In this document: positions 9,040 through 16,817 of the stretch, in pieces
How positions within the stretch are numbered: position 1 is the stretch's first letter
Layout: the number at the start of each line of letters is the position of its first letter
From: Neobacillus rhizosphaerae
GTDB taxonomy: Bacteria > Bacillota > Bacilli > Bacillales > Cytobacillaceae
DNA: 64,000 nt
Assembly: GCF_937468385.1 (NCBI RefSeq)
Contig: NZ_CALBWS010000026.1
Location: 1-64,000 of the forward strand
Direction of reading: 5' to 3'
The notes under the pieces: model-generated
Told to the model about the DNA's origin: nothing
Database searches by the model: none
What the model saw: the letters and a program-made list of their open reading frames with translations, nothing else
Made by a program: the position numbers and the translations under genes

Positions 9040-9870
9040 ATGAAAAATAAAGAACGATTAGATGTTTTACTTGTAGAACGGGGATTAATTGAAACAAGGG
9101 AAAAGGCTAAACGAGCTATCATGGCAGGACTAGTTTATACAAAGGAAGAACGATTGGATAAACCGGGAGAAAAGGTCAAGATTGATATCCCGTTAAGCAT
9201 AAAAGGGAAAATGCTACCGTATGTCAGCCGCGGTGGATTAAAGCTTGAGAAGGCATTAAAAGTTTTTGATGTCAGTGTCCTTGATAAGGTGTTATTAGAT
9301 ATTGGGGCTTCAACTGGCGGATTTACCGATTGTGCCTTACAAAATGGCGCGAAAATGTCCTATGCTCTCGATGTTGGCTATAATCAGCTTGCTTGGAAAC
9401 TAAGGCAAGATGAACGGGTCATGGTAATGGAAAGGACCAATTTTCGCTATGTGACGCCTGCTAATTTAACCGGAGAAATGCCGAATTTTGCCACAATAGA
9501 CGTTTCGTTTATATCTTTAACCTTAATATTACCGGTGTTAAAAACACTTCTTGTAACAGGAAGTGATATTATCGCCCTTGTGAAGCCGCAGTTTGAGGCT
9601 GGTCGTGACCAGGTCGGTAAAAAGGGCATCGTACGGGATGAAAAAGTACATTTACAGGTAATCGATAAAATCATTAACTTTTCCGTTCAACAAGGATTTA
9701 TTGTAACAGACCTCTCGTATTCTCCAATCACTGGTGGTGATGGGAACATTGAATTTTTACTTCACCTTAAATGGGAAGGTGAACGGGAAATAGGAGTCAA
9801 TCAGCTTCAATTCAGTCCTCCTGATATTGTCAAGGAATCACATAATGAGTTCCATACAAAGCAAGACTAG
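9040..9870 (+). CDS. yqxC: TlyA-family rRNA 2'-O-methyltransferase YqxC
   Basis: A 276-aa TlyA/hemolysin A family protein. An N-terminal S4 RNA-binding domain (about 5-65, RLDVLLVERGLIETREKAKRAI) precedes an FtsJ-like methyltransferase with the SAM site LDIGASTGGFTDCALQNGA near residue 88 and an ALVKPQFEAGRDQVGKKGIV segment. Family members 2-prime-O-methylate ribosomal RNA in some bacteria; the Bacillus substrate is not settled. It is coupled to dxs by a 3-base gap and ends at a terminator before argR. Confidence 0.92.
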   Translation: MKNKERLDVLLVERGLIETREKAKRAIMAGLVYTKEERLDKPGEKVKIDIPLSIKGKMLPYVSRGGLKLEKALKVFDVSVLDKVLLDIGASTGGFTDCALQNGAKMSYALDVGYNQLAWKLRQDERVMVMERTNFRYVTPANLTGEMPNFATIDVSFISLTLILPVLKTLLVTGSDIIALVKPQFEAGRDQVGKKGIVRDEKVHLQVIDKIINFSVQQGFIVTDLSYSPITGGDGNIEFLLHLKWEGEREIGVNQLQFSPPDIVKESHNEFHTKQD

Positions 9871-9899
9871 AAGGGGTAGGCCTGAGCCTATCCTTTTAT
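9871..9899 (+). terminator. Terminator after yqxC
   Basis: AAGGGGTAGGC pairs with GCCTATCCTT across a CTGA loop (one G-U pair) and runs into TTTTATT, directly after the yqxC stop. Confidence 0.75.
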
Positions 9900-10024
9900 T
9901 GCATTTAAATGTATTTTTATTAAAGAAAAAATGTACAAGGCGGTAGAAATGGGCTAACATATGGGTAGATACGACATATTAGTTCAAAATACTTTAAGGT
10001 TTTCAATGATTATGGGGTGAAAAA

Positions 10025-10474
10025 GTGAATAAAGGTCAACGTCATATAAAAATAAGAGAAATTATTGCCAGCAATGATATTGAGACACAAGATGAGCTTG
10101 TCGATGAGCTTAAGAACGCAGGCTATAATGTGACCCAGGCTACGGTATCACGGGATATAAAAGAATTACACTTGGTTAAGGTACCATTAATCGATGGTCG
10201 GTATAAATACAGCCTGCCAGCAGACCAAAGGTTTAATCCGTTACAAAAACTTAAACGATCATTAGTCGATGCATTTGTAAGGATTGATTCAGCAGGGCAT
10301 TTGTTGGTTATGAAGTGCTTGCCTGGTAATGCTATGGCCATTGGTGCACTGATCGATAATCTTGATTGGGAAGAAATATTAGGAACGATATGTGGTGATG
10401 ATACGATGTTAATTATTTGTCGAAAACCGGAAGACACAGAGGTCGTAACCAATCGATTCCTAGATATGCTGTAA
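10025..10474 (+). CDS. argR: Arginine repressor/activator ArgR (AhrC)
   Basis: ArgR senses arginine; it represses arginine synthesis and activates catabolism. The 149-aa protein has an N-terminal winged helix ([31 protein letters not shown], then [12 protein letters not shown] as recognition helix) and a C-terminal oligomerisation/arginine-binding domain with [10 protein letters not shown]. The GTG start follows GGGGTG. recN starts 16 bases after the stop. A possible target, an ARG-box-like site, lies before artP at 37026. Confidence 0.95.
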   Translation: MNKGQRHIKIREIIASNDIETQDELVDELKNAGYNVTQATVSRDIKELHLVKVPLIDGRYKYSLPADQRFNPLQKLKRSLVDAFVRIDSAGHLLVMKCLPGNAMAIGALIDNLDWEEILGTICGDDTMLIICRKPEDTEVVTNRFLDML

Positions 10475-10490
10475 TTGGGGGAGTGTTCCT

Positions 10491-12179
10491 TTGTTAGCAG
10501 AACTGTCAATAAAAAATTTCGCGATTATTGAAGCTCTATCCATCTCCTTTGAAAAGGGATTGACTGTATTAACGGGGGAAACAGGAGCAGGAAAATCAAT
10601 TATCATTGACGCGATTCATTTACTAGTCGGAGGAAGGGGATCGGCAGAATTTGTCCGCCATGGAGAAGAGAAGGCAGAAATTGAAGGGCTATTTCAACTC
10701 GATGACCCAAACCATCCAATTATCATGAAAGCATTGGAATTTGGGATAGAAATTGAAGAAGGAATGGTTGTTTTACGGCGTGACATATCTCGAACTGGAA
10801 AAAGTGTTTGCCGTATAAACGGAAAACTTGTTACGATTTCAACTCTAAGGGAGATTGGCGCAACCCTTGTTGATATTCATGGCCAGCATGAACATCAAGA
10901 ATTAATGGATGAGACAAAACATTTACCCTTACTTGATCAATTTGGTGCTGAGGAAATTTTGGCTTCACAAGGCGAATATCTGGAAGTATATCGCCGTTAC
11001 GATCACACATTACAAAAACTTAAAACATTAAGTGAAAATGACCAGCAAACAGCCCACCGCCTTGATTTAATTCAATTTCAATTAGATGAAATTCAAAATG
11101 CAAATTTAAAGCTCCATGAAGATGAAGAACTATCCGAGGAAAGAAGAAAACTAGGAAATTTTGAAAGAGTGTTTGAAGCGATTCAATCAAGTTACACTGC
11201 CTTACACGGAGAACAAAAAGGCCTCGATTGGATTGGAATGGTTATGGGATACCTAGAAGATGCAGCTGTACTTGATTCTACATATAAAGAAATTTTCGAA
11301 TCAGTGTCGAATAGCTTTTATCAATTAGAGGATGCTGCAAGTTCTTTAAGAAATGAATTAGATGTCTTAGAATATGATCCGAAAAGATTAAATGAAATAG
11401 AAGACCGCTTAAATGAAATGAATCAGCTCAAACGAAAATATGGTAAAACAATTAACGAAATATTAGAATATGCAGCTAAAATCGAAGAAGAAATAGAAAC
11501 GTTACAAAATAAAGAAACACATATTAGTGAATTGGAAAAAGAACTAACGGCCATTCGAAAAGACTTAATTCTTGAAGCTAAGCAATTAACTGAACTACGC
11601 CACAAATGGGCAGATAAGCTGACACGATTAATACATAAAGAATTGAAAGAATTGTATATGGCCAAGACCGTTTTTGAAATTCGTGTCAAATCCGATAATC
11701 AACATTTTTCAAAAAACGGTGTCGATTATGTAGAATTTTATATTTCAACGAATCCGGGAGAACCCTTAAAACCTTTATCAAAAGTTGCCTCCGGAGGAGA
11801 ATTATCACGGATTATGCTTGCTTTAAAAAGTATATTCTCCAAACATCAAGGCGTTACATCGATTATTTTTGATGAGGTGGATACAGGTGTCAGTGGAAGG
11901 GTTGCCCAGTCAATTGCTGAAAAAATATATAAAGTAGCTATTGATTCCCAGGTTTTATGCATTTCGCATTTACCTCAGGTGGCAGCTATGGCAGATACCC
12001 ATTTATTTATTTCAAAGATCATTAAAGGGGGAAGAACGACAACCTCAGTCACCCCAATGAATGTAGAGGAAAAAATTAAAGAAATTGGGCGAATGATTTC
12101 CGGTGTAGAAATAACCGATTTAACTAAGCAACATGCCCAGGAATTATTACAATTAGCTGAAAAAAACAAAATAAATTGA
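10491..12179 (+). CDS. recN: DNA repair protein RecN
   Basis: RecN is an SMC-like ATPase recruited to double-strand breaks. The 562-aa protein begins MLAELSIKNFAII from TTG, with Walker A GETGAGKS near residue 30, two long coiled coils (about 150-225 and 295-370), the signature LSKVASGGELSRIM and Walker B SIIFDEVDTGVSG. It is slightly shorter than the B. subtilis protein (576 aa by memory). GGGGAG precedes the start. It is the last core gene before the accessory island. Confidence 0.95.
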   Translation: MLAELSIKNFAIIEALSISFEKGLTVLTGETGAGKSIIIDAIHLLVGGRGSAEFVRHGEEKAEIEGLFQLDDPNHPIIMKALEFGIEIEEGMVVLRRDISRTGKSVCRINGKLVTISTLREIGATLVDIHGQHEHQELMDETKHLPLLDQFGAEEILASQGEYLEVYRRYDHTLQKLKTLSENDQQTAHRLDLIQFQLDEIQNANLKLHEDEELSEERRKLGNFERVFEAIQSSYTALHGEQKGLDWIGMVMGYLEDAAVLDSTYKEIFESVSNSFYQLEDAASSLRNELDVLEYDPKRLNEIEDRLNEMNQLKRKYGKTINEILEYAAKIEEEIETLQNKETHISELEKELTAIRKDLILEAKQLTELRHKWADKLTRLIHKELKELYMAKTVFEIRVKSDNQHFSKNGVDYVEFYISTNPGEPLKPLSKVASGGELSRIMLALKSIFSKHQGVTSIIFDEVDTGVSGRVAQSIAEKIYKVAIDSQVLCISHLPQVAAMADTHLFISKIIKGGRTTTSVTPMNVEEKIKEIGRMISGVEITDLTKQHAQELLQLAEKNKIN

Positions 12180-12225
12180 AAAACTTCCCAATCTGGGTAG
12201 CTTTGCCGAAGAAGGACTAAAATAA

Positions 12226-12270
12226 GTAGCCCTTAGAACCATTGGTATATCAGTGGTTAAGGGCTGCTTT
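12226..12270 (+). terminator. Probable terminator after recN
   Basis: AGCCCTT (12228-12234) pairs with AAGGGCT (12259-12265), extended inside by AACCA/TGGTT, followed by GCTTT. The U tract is short. Confidence 0.55.
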
Positions 12271-12467
12271 AATCCTGGGATAGCATGTTGACGAATTGTT
12301 GACGAATTTCCCTCTTGGGTCAAATTTATCGAATTTTCATGCTGCATTATGACTTGCCTTTTTGATACATAGGTATAAACATCAGTTGTAATTCTCTAAT
12401 TTGAATGTCCTTCTCTTTTTTGTACAGCCATTAAATTCAATTTTCTAGATTATAAGAAATGTGCTGA

Positions 12468-12785
12468 TTAGACTAACCAATCAAGCTAATCTAACTCAAT
12501 CTTCGATTAAATTTGATGATTGGCGCTCGTACACTCGTGACTTTAGTCGTGAGTTAGGGCTATAAAGCAGCTTGGGACAATAAAAAGGCGGTTCTTGTGG
12601 ACCGATTTTTTGCTTCTTCGAAGCAATGTAATGGATGTCATGAGAAAAACACACTTTTGTCTCTTTCAGACCGATTTTGGGTTTGCCTAAAATTTGGAAC
12701 CCTTCATGATAGAGATATTAATTCAGCCAAAAATATCAAAGAAGAAGGCAGTCGCCTACTGGGAACCCCTTCTCTTGTAGCATAA
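12468..12785 (+). pseudogene. tnpB: IS200/IS605 tnpB (OrfB) C-terminal remnant
   Basis: Only the C-terminal third survives. From about 12480 the reading is IKFDDWRSYTRDFSRELG, then a one-base frameshift near 12557-12560, then YKAAWDNKKAVLVDRFFASSKQC and the zinc-ribbon/RuvC tail ending DRDINSAKNIKEEGSRLL. The first zinc pair CNGC is intact, but the second pair reads VCLKFGT where TnpB has CxxCG. The catalytic Asp of DRDIN is present. No N-terminal half or intact RuvC core exists, so the transposon nuclease is dead. Its omega-RNA and right end follow. Confidence 0.85.
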
Positions 12786-13007
12786 TTTTTACTATTTATC
12801 TTTTACCGCCGGAACGGCGGAAAGGTGTGCCTGTCAGTATCAAAGATACTGTTTGTCGAGCTATTAGACAATGTAGAGAGTGTAAGACGATCCTTATCGG
12901 AATGCGGTTCTCGATGAAGCAGGAATCCCATGGGTTTGGAAGTCATTAAAGGTTTTTAGTGTCCGAACGGACATTAGAATCCTGCGACTTTAGTCGTGGG
13001 AGGTTCA
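12786..13007 (+). ncRNA. Relic omega-RNA and IS200/IS605 right end
   Basis: Downstream of the tnpB stop are three clean hairpins: CCGCC/GGCGG (12806-12820), CAGTATC/GATACTG (about 12836-12852) and GTCC/GGAC (about 12961-12972). The diagnostic right-end hairpin CGACTTTAGTCG (12985-12996) ends in GGGAGGTTCAA. In IS200/IS605 elements this region is the omega-RNA that guides TnpB, with the guide starting just after the right end, here near 13008. The scaffold looks better preserved than the protein. Confidence 0.65.
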
Positions 13008-13132
13008 AGTAATTCCATTAATAACTAAGAAATGAGCGATAGTTATATCACAACGATTAATCAGAAATCCAGATATAGAGAATCCAGTTTTAAGAAACTG
13101 AATTCCCTTTGGAATTATTAACTTACGATCAA

Positions 13133-13594
13133 TTATTGAAATAGATTTTGTTGTCCTATTTGTTGACCAGACTGTTGTCCCATTTCTTGTTGCATCTGAC
13201 CCAAAACTTGATTTATTTGGTTGAGTGTTTGGGTAGTTTGAGCGTATTGGAGACATTGATTTAATGATTGAATAGCTTGTTGAATTGATTGCTGTAATTG
13301 TTGATCATTTTGTTGTAATTGATTTTGTGCCTGACCAGCAAATTGTTTTATTTGTTGCATTAATTGATTTTGTTGACCAGACTGTTGTCCCATCTGTTGA
13401 CCAGACTGTTGTCCCATCTGTTGACCAGACTGTTGTCCCATTTGTTGACCAGACTGTTGCTGTCCTTGTACATTACTAAATGAACTTTGCAGAGTACTAA
13501 GTTGAGTTTTTAAGTCAGTTATTTCTTGAGCAATTTCAACATTCACTGTTTTTTTAATTTCAGATTCAATCTCTTTTTTCATTTGATTGTTCAT
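13133..13594 (-). CDS. Gln-rich tandem-repeat protein, function unknown
   Basis: A 153-aa protein I do not recognise. Residues 1-42 look like an amphipathic coiled coil (MKKEIESEIKKTVNVEIAQE onward). A Gly-Gln-Gln rich block follows, with the 8-residue unit MGQQSGQQ repeated 3 to 4 times from a 24-bp DNA repeat (13371-13460), plus one more copy near the C-terminus (13161-13184). The rest is Gln/Asn-rich helix. There is no signal peptide and one Cys. GGAGGT sits 7 bases before the ATG, so translation is credible. It lies in the accessory island; a spore-surface or adhesive role is only a guess. Confidence 0.72.
   Translation of the reverse strand: MNNQMKKEIESEIKKTVNVEIAQEITDLKTQLSTLQSSFSNVQGQQQSGQQMGQQSGQQMGQQSGQQMGQQSGQQNQLMQQIKQFAGQAQNQLQQNDQQLQQSIQQAIQSLNQCLQYAQTTQTLNQINQVLGQMQQEMGQQSGQQIGQQNLFQ
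13371..13460 (-). repeat. In-frame 24-bp tandem repeat inside the Gln-rich gene
   Basis: Three full units (13371-13394, 13395-13418, 13419-13442) and a partial fourth encode MGQQSGQQ on the minus strand. Unit length is a multiple of three, so copy number can change without a frameshift. Confidence 0.9.
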
Positions 13595-13913
13595 AATATA
13601 CCTCCAATTTTTATAAGTAGACCAAAAAACGGCCCCTTATTAAAATGCTCTTTTGGCGATTAAATATCCAATAAAATTTCCTTCAATATTGTTTTACATC
13701 CCCTAATCTTTGGAGAGCTATGGGAAGGAATAGACCAATTTTGTATTTGGTGGAATATTAATGAACATTACGAAGAAATAGTTTTTAAAAGGTATAGAAA
13801 CAAAAGAAAAGAGCCCAATTCGAGTGTTATTCGACACATTATAACTTAGAATTTGAAATATTTATTTCCCCTATAATTTTGCAGTTGCCCCATCACCTGT
13901 TGAAAAAAATAAT
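13595..13913. other. Intergenic region with an orphan open frame
   Basis: A plus-strand frame is open from 13664 to TAG 13849 (61 codons) with no ATG, GTG or TTG at its beginning. It reads protein-like, e.g. GELWEGIDQFCIWWN and YEEIVFKRYRNKRKEP. I do not recognise it; it may be the tail of a decayed gene. Nothing else is evident. Confidence 0.45.
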
Positions 13914-14033
13914 TCAAAAATCAATAAAAAGTGCTGAGTGTTTATTTTTTATTGATTTAAATTCACGTACAAAATAAATGATAGTTAAAACAATAATAAT
14001 CATTCCTGGTAAAGAAAGTAATAACCAAATCAT
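13914..14033 (-). CDS. Single-pass membrane microprotein (39 aa), unknown
   Basis: A 39-aa reading frame starting MIWLLLSLPGMIIIVLTIIY, one hydrophobic segment (about 2-22) followed by a basic tail. AAGGA lies about 10 bases before the ATG. Length, topology and position resemble the 54-aa frame at 14354. Coding status is inferred from composition and the ribosome site only. Confidence 0.4.
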   Translation of the reverse strand: MIWLLLSLPGMIIIVLTIIYFVREFKSIKNKHSALFIDF

Positions 14034-14353
14034 AGTAAGTAATTCCTTAGTTTTTATACTTTTCTTTACTGTGATATGTTTTGTATTTGGATTTAATAAT
14101 CTTTTGGAAACACAATGTTAGAAGTGTTAAATAAAAACCTCGAGTTAAGTTGTCACCCGAGGAAAATGTATAGTAAAAACTCCATTTTTTTCTTACTGCA
14201 TCCTAAAAATTATTACTAACCTCCCATCAAAGAAGCTCCAACAATAATTAACAGTGCGCAATGGCTGGTAACATGCATCTTTAGTTGAAGAAGAAAAGGG
14301 CTTTACTCTTAATTGAAGTAAAGCATCCGTTAGCAATAAGCGTTTACTTCATT
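14034..14353. other. Intergenic region with hairpin and degenerate repeat
   Basis: CCTCG/CGAGG at about 14138-14162 forms a hairpin that, read on the minus strand, runs into TTTTTATTT, so it could end transcription from the 54-aa gene. Positions about 14214-14350 carry a degenerate repeat related to 14590-14745 (shared GCATCCGTT and flanking bases). Confidence 0.45.
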
Positions 14354-14518
14354 TTATTCGACTTTTCCTTTTTCTAACAATTGGATAATCTTATGGTTTT
14401 GCTCAACTTGAATGTCACTATTTCTTTTTATCTTATAAGTCCATAATAAAAGAAAAACCACTGCCAAAGGTGTCCCAATTGTAATTAGCAAAGACCCATA
14501 ACCCATAATACTAATCAT
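14354..14518 (-). CDS. Single-pass membrane microprotein (54 aa), unknown
   Basis: Frame begins MISIMGYGSLLITIGTPLAV with a hydrophobic helix (about 6-27), then a charged helical tail ending QLLEKGKVE. AGGGGA sits about 6 bases before the ATG. Its outside-to-inside layout (short N-terminus, one helix, cytoplasmic charged tail) matches its 39-aa neighbour. No family is recognised. It is short enough to be missed by routine gene finding. Confidence 0.55.
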   Translation of the reverse strand: MISIMGYGSLLITIGTPLAVVFLLLWTYKIKRNSDIQVEQNHKIIQLLEKGKVE

Positions 14519-14844
14519 AAAAGTCCCCTAACTATTTTTCCTTAATTTTCCCATTTATTAAATACTAAACCCTCCTATAAAATGAAAATATAATGAATTT
14601 TTCTTCAACTACTGCCGCGTTAATTGAAAATTTTTCCTTCTTAAACTGAGGGAGTGGAATAAGAAAAGAGCTACCACAGCAACTCTTAGTGAAGCTCTTG
14701 CATCCGTTGGATAAGTGAAATTCATTATTGTTATTTGCATTAAGTGAAAGCAATCACAATTTCTAAGAAGCTGTTCAACAATCTGGCAATTGATGGCGCA
14801 TTGTTTTATTATTATGGGGGTGAAATATCCTCTGCTAAATCACA
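14519..14844. other. Intergenic region with degenerate repeats
   Basis: About 14590-14745 is a second copy of the degenerate repeat seen at 14214-14350, and 14750-14800 looks like a further fragment. Open frames on both strands here look like by-products of the repeat and lack ribosome sites. Confidence 0.45.
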
Positions 14845-15696
14845 TCATCTAATTGACTGGTTGGTAGCCTTTAAGCTGAGACTTCCAAAAGTACTTCCCC
14901 AAATGAGTAAAAGGAAAATTGTAGCGACAAAAATAACCAAAATACTAGGAAGCCCATTAAAAACAAGTAATGGTGTATTCCAGATGGTATGTATACCTAT
15001 CACAAAAAATAGGTTGTCTGTTAACAAGTAAACGATTGCAAAGAAAATACCTATCATAAATAGTATGATAAGAGAGGTTACTATTTCGAAAATGTTCATT
15101 CCACCCAATATTCTATTTGGAATATGTATTAGTGCAAATAGAAACTGTGATACACATATTCCACTTAAGAGCTGTCCTTTTTTGCTTTTTAGCTTTTTAC
15201 AAATTTGCACTAACAAAAAACCTCTGAAAACTATTTCTTCAAACAAACTATTTCCAAACAATTGACCAATAAAACTACCAAACATTTTTGATGCTCCATA
15301 TTGATTCCAACCTTCATATATAATTGGCTTCCCTAATATAATTATCCCAATAACAATATTGATTAATTGCATGGCAATCCAAATAATGCTTACTGCAGTT
15401 ACTGCACTAAGTAATCTATTTCCCTTTAAGCCTATATCAAAGAAAGTTAGCCTTCCATACTTTATAATCAAAATAAAGACAAATAGTATTAAACTAACAA
15501 CATTAACTATAAGGGTTTGGTTCACCAGTCCTAATGTTAATTCAGAAATTGGTTGTATAATGTTAGATTTAAATACAACAAGATTAATAAGTGTTACATA
15601 TACACAATACAGTATAGAGAACAATAGAATGGTTAACCAAGATGTTTCTTTTAAGTTATTAATAGGTACTATAATTTTACTTACTAGTTTGCCCAC
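14845..15696 (-). CDS. CPBP family intramembrane glutamic endopeptidase
   Basis: A multi-pass membrane protein (283 aa, about eight hydrophobic segments) of the CAAX-protease/bacteriocin-processing (Abi) family. Motif 1 is EEIVFRG, the EExxxR glutamate pair, and motif 2 is FALIHIP, FxxxH, both in membrane segments of the C-terminal half. Family members cleave peptides within the membrane and some give bacteriocin self-immunity; the substrate here is unknown. GTG 15696 is chosen because AAAGGTGG lies 8 bases upstream; GTG 15708 is the longer option. It is isolated within the AT-rich island. Confidence 0.85.
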   Translation of the reverse strand: MGKLVSKIIVPINNLKETSWLTILLFSILYCVYVTLINLVVFKSNIIQPISELTLGLVNQTLIVNVVSLILFVFILIIKYGRLTFFDIGLKGNRLLSAVTAVSIIWIAMQLINIVIGIIILGKPIIYEGWNQYGASKMFGSFIGQLFGNSLFEEIVFRGFLLVQICKKLKSKKGQLLSGICVSQFLFALIHIPNRILGGMNIFEIVTSLIILFMIGIFFAIVYLLTDNLFFVIGIHTIWNTPLLVFNGLPSILVIFVATIFLLLIWGSTFGSLSLKATNQSIR

Positions 15697-15988
15697 ATCA
15701 AATCCCACCTTTCCTGCCTCATTTGATTAAGTGCTCTTTTTCACAATCTCAAATAGGCATTCTTCACCACTCCATTAACACATCGGCTCTTTTCATTCGA
15801 TGGTTTCCAAAATTAATATGACATCGATAAACAGCAGGGTTCAAAACCAAAATTTCAACGAACCGTTACTTTAAGCAGATTCCTTCACAATCTTATTTTG
15901 ACATTCACATAAAAATAATTGGATGCACTGCAAATATTCGACTATTATTGGCTAATCCCTTTATTATTATGTTATTAGGTATGAATAA
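15697..15988. other. Intergenic region, nothing recognised
   Basis: About 290 AT-rich bases between the CPBP gene and the terminator at 15989. No convincing gene, repeat or RNA was seen. Confidence 0.5.
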
Positions 15989-16016
15989 AGCCCCTTCTCG
16001 CTCGAGAGGGGGCTCA
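15989..16016 (-). terminator. Terminator for the 79-aa minus-strand gene
   Basis: AGCCCCTTCTCG pairs with CGAGAGGGGGCT in a near-perfect hairpin. Read on the minus strand it follows the gene at 16022 and runs into TTTATT. Confidence 0.7.
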
Positions 16017-16021
16017 TTAAT

Positions 16022-16261
16022 TTATTTTTTTTCATGGTAAACGGAATAGTCCTCTCTTTCAATGACTCGATCCATTTCTTTTTTAACTTCGTTTAAGGCC
16101 TGATCTAACCTAAGCAATGCCATTTCTTTAGCTTTTTTCCTGGTGGTCCCTAAGCAGTTCCACACCGAACAACCCCTTGTGCTTGCTGTGCTCAAGTAAT
16201 GATCTCCGTAAACAAACACTCTTACTTTAATAAACTTTCCAGCTTTAAAAAGTAACATCAC
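16022..16261 (-). CDS. Hypothetical protein (79 aa)
   Basis: I do not recognise this protein. The N-terminal half is hydrophobic/aromatic (RVFVYGDHYLSTASTRGCSVW), and the C-terminal half is a charged helix (KKAKEMALLRLDQALNEVKKEM onward). Two Cys and two His are present, without a clear metal motif. The start (two ATG codons in tandem) has only a weak ribosome site. A strong terminator directly downstream supports a real transcription unit. Confidence 0.5.
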   Translation of the reverse strand: MMLLFKAGKFIKVRVFVYGDHYLSTASTRGCSVWNCLGTTRKKAKEMALLRLDQALNEVKKEMDRVIEREDYSVYHEKK

Positions 16262-16808
16262 GTATCACACGCCTTATTGGTTGATACATGGTGTATTAGA
16301 CAAAATTTTAAAAAAACCTTGTTACATATTTGTGAATATTTTCCTTAAAAAGGTAAATCACTTTCGTTAAATCTTCTCCTATATATTCTTCCTTTATCAT
16401 TACCCAAATCTCCTCAATTGATTTGATTTTAAAGTTATTTCAAAAAATAGGAAGAATTCCCTGTTCGCCAAATTTCCCTTCTATATAATAGAAAAAATAA
16501 TAATGTATTCATGATTAAGCATTTATTAAATGTAAATAATTTATACTAAGAAAAAATGATTTGTTGATGGAAAGTTGACCAAATTTGTCAACAACCTCCA
16601 TAAATGACCTAAATAGAACCTATTGCCGTCATGCTCAACCCTTGATGTATCAGAATTTACATAAAACCTTTATACCCGTTCAAATTGCTATTCCTATCCA
16701 TTATGGGTAGCTTTTTTATGTAGAACCAAGTTATAAATGATTGTCAAGGAGGCAAAATTAAAGATGTAGCCATTAGTCATTTCAATGTTGTGAAAAGAAG
16801 CGAGGAGA
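16262..16808. other. Intergenic region upstream of spoIVB
   Basis: 547 AT-rich bases. The only clear structure is a plus-strand hairpin at 16692-16716 (CTATCC/GGGTAG with CTTTTTTAT after it). It looks like an orphan terminator and shares the 11-mer TGGGTAGCTTT with the recN end. AAGGAGG at 16747 precedes an ATG-stop. spoIVB is expected to use sigma-G/sigma-F; I could not place that promoter confidently. Confidence 0.5.
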
Positions 16809-16817
16809 GTGAAAAAT

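Noticed and set aside
12153-12347. Minus-strand frame over the recN end
   Set aside because: It overlaps recN and its terminator hairpin, with no ribosome site or protein-like features.
13371-13460. Tandem 24-bp repeats as a CRISPR array
   Set aside because: Units are contiguous with no spacers and are an in-frame part of a protein-coding gene.
13285-13479. Plus-strand open frame with VDQTVVPS repeats
   Set aside because: It is the complement of the Gln-rich gene's repeat, has no ribosome site and is explained by the minus-strand gene.
14744-15730. Several plus-strand open frames opposite the CPBP gene
   Set aside because: They are complements of a membrane-protein gene with clear motifs and lack ribosome sites.
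16747-16772. AGGAGG followed by ATG-TAG before spoIVB as a leader peptide
   Set aside because: A one-codon frame gives no product; regulatory use cannot be supported from sequence alone.
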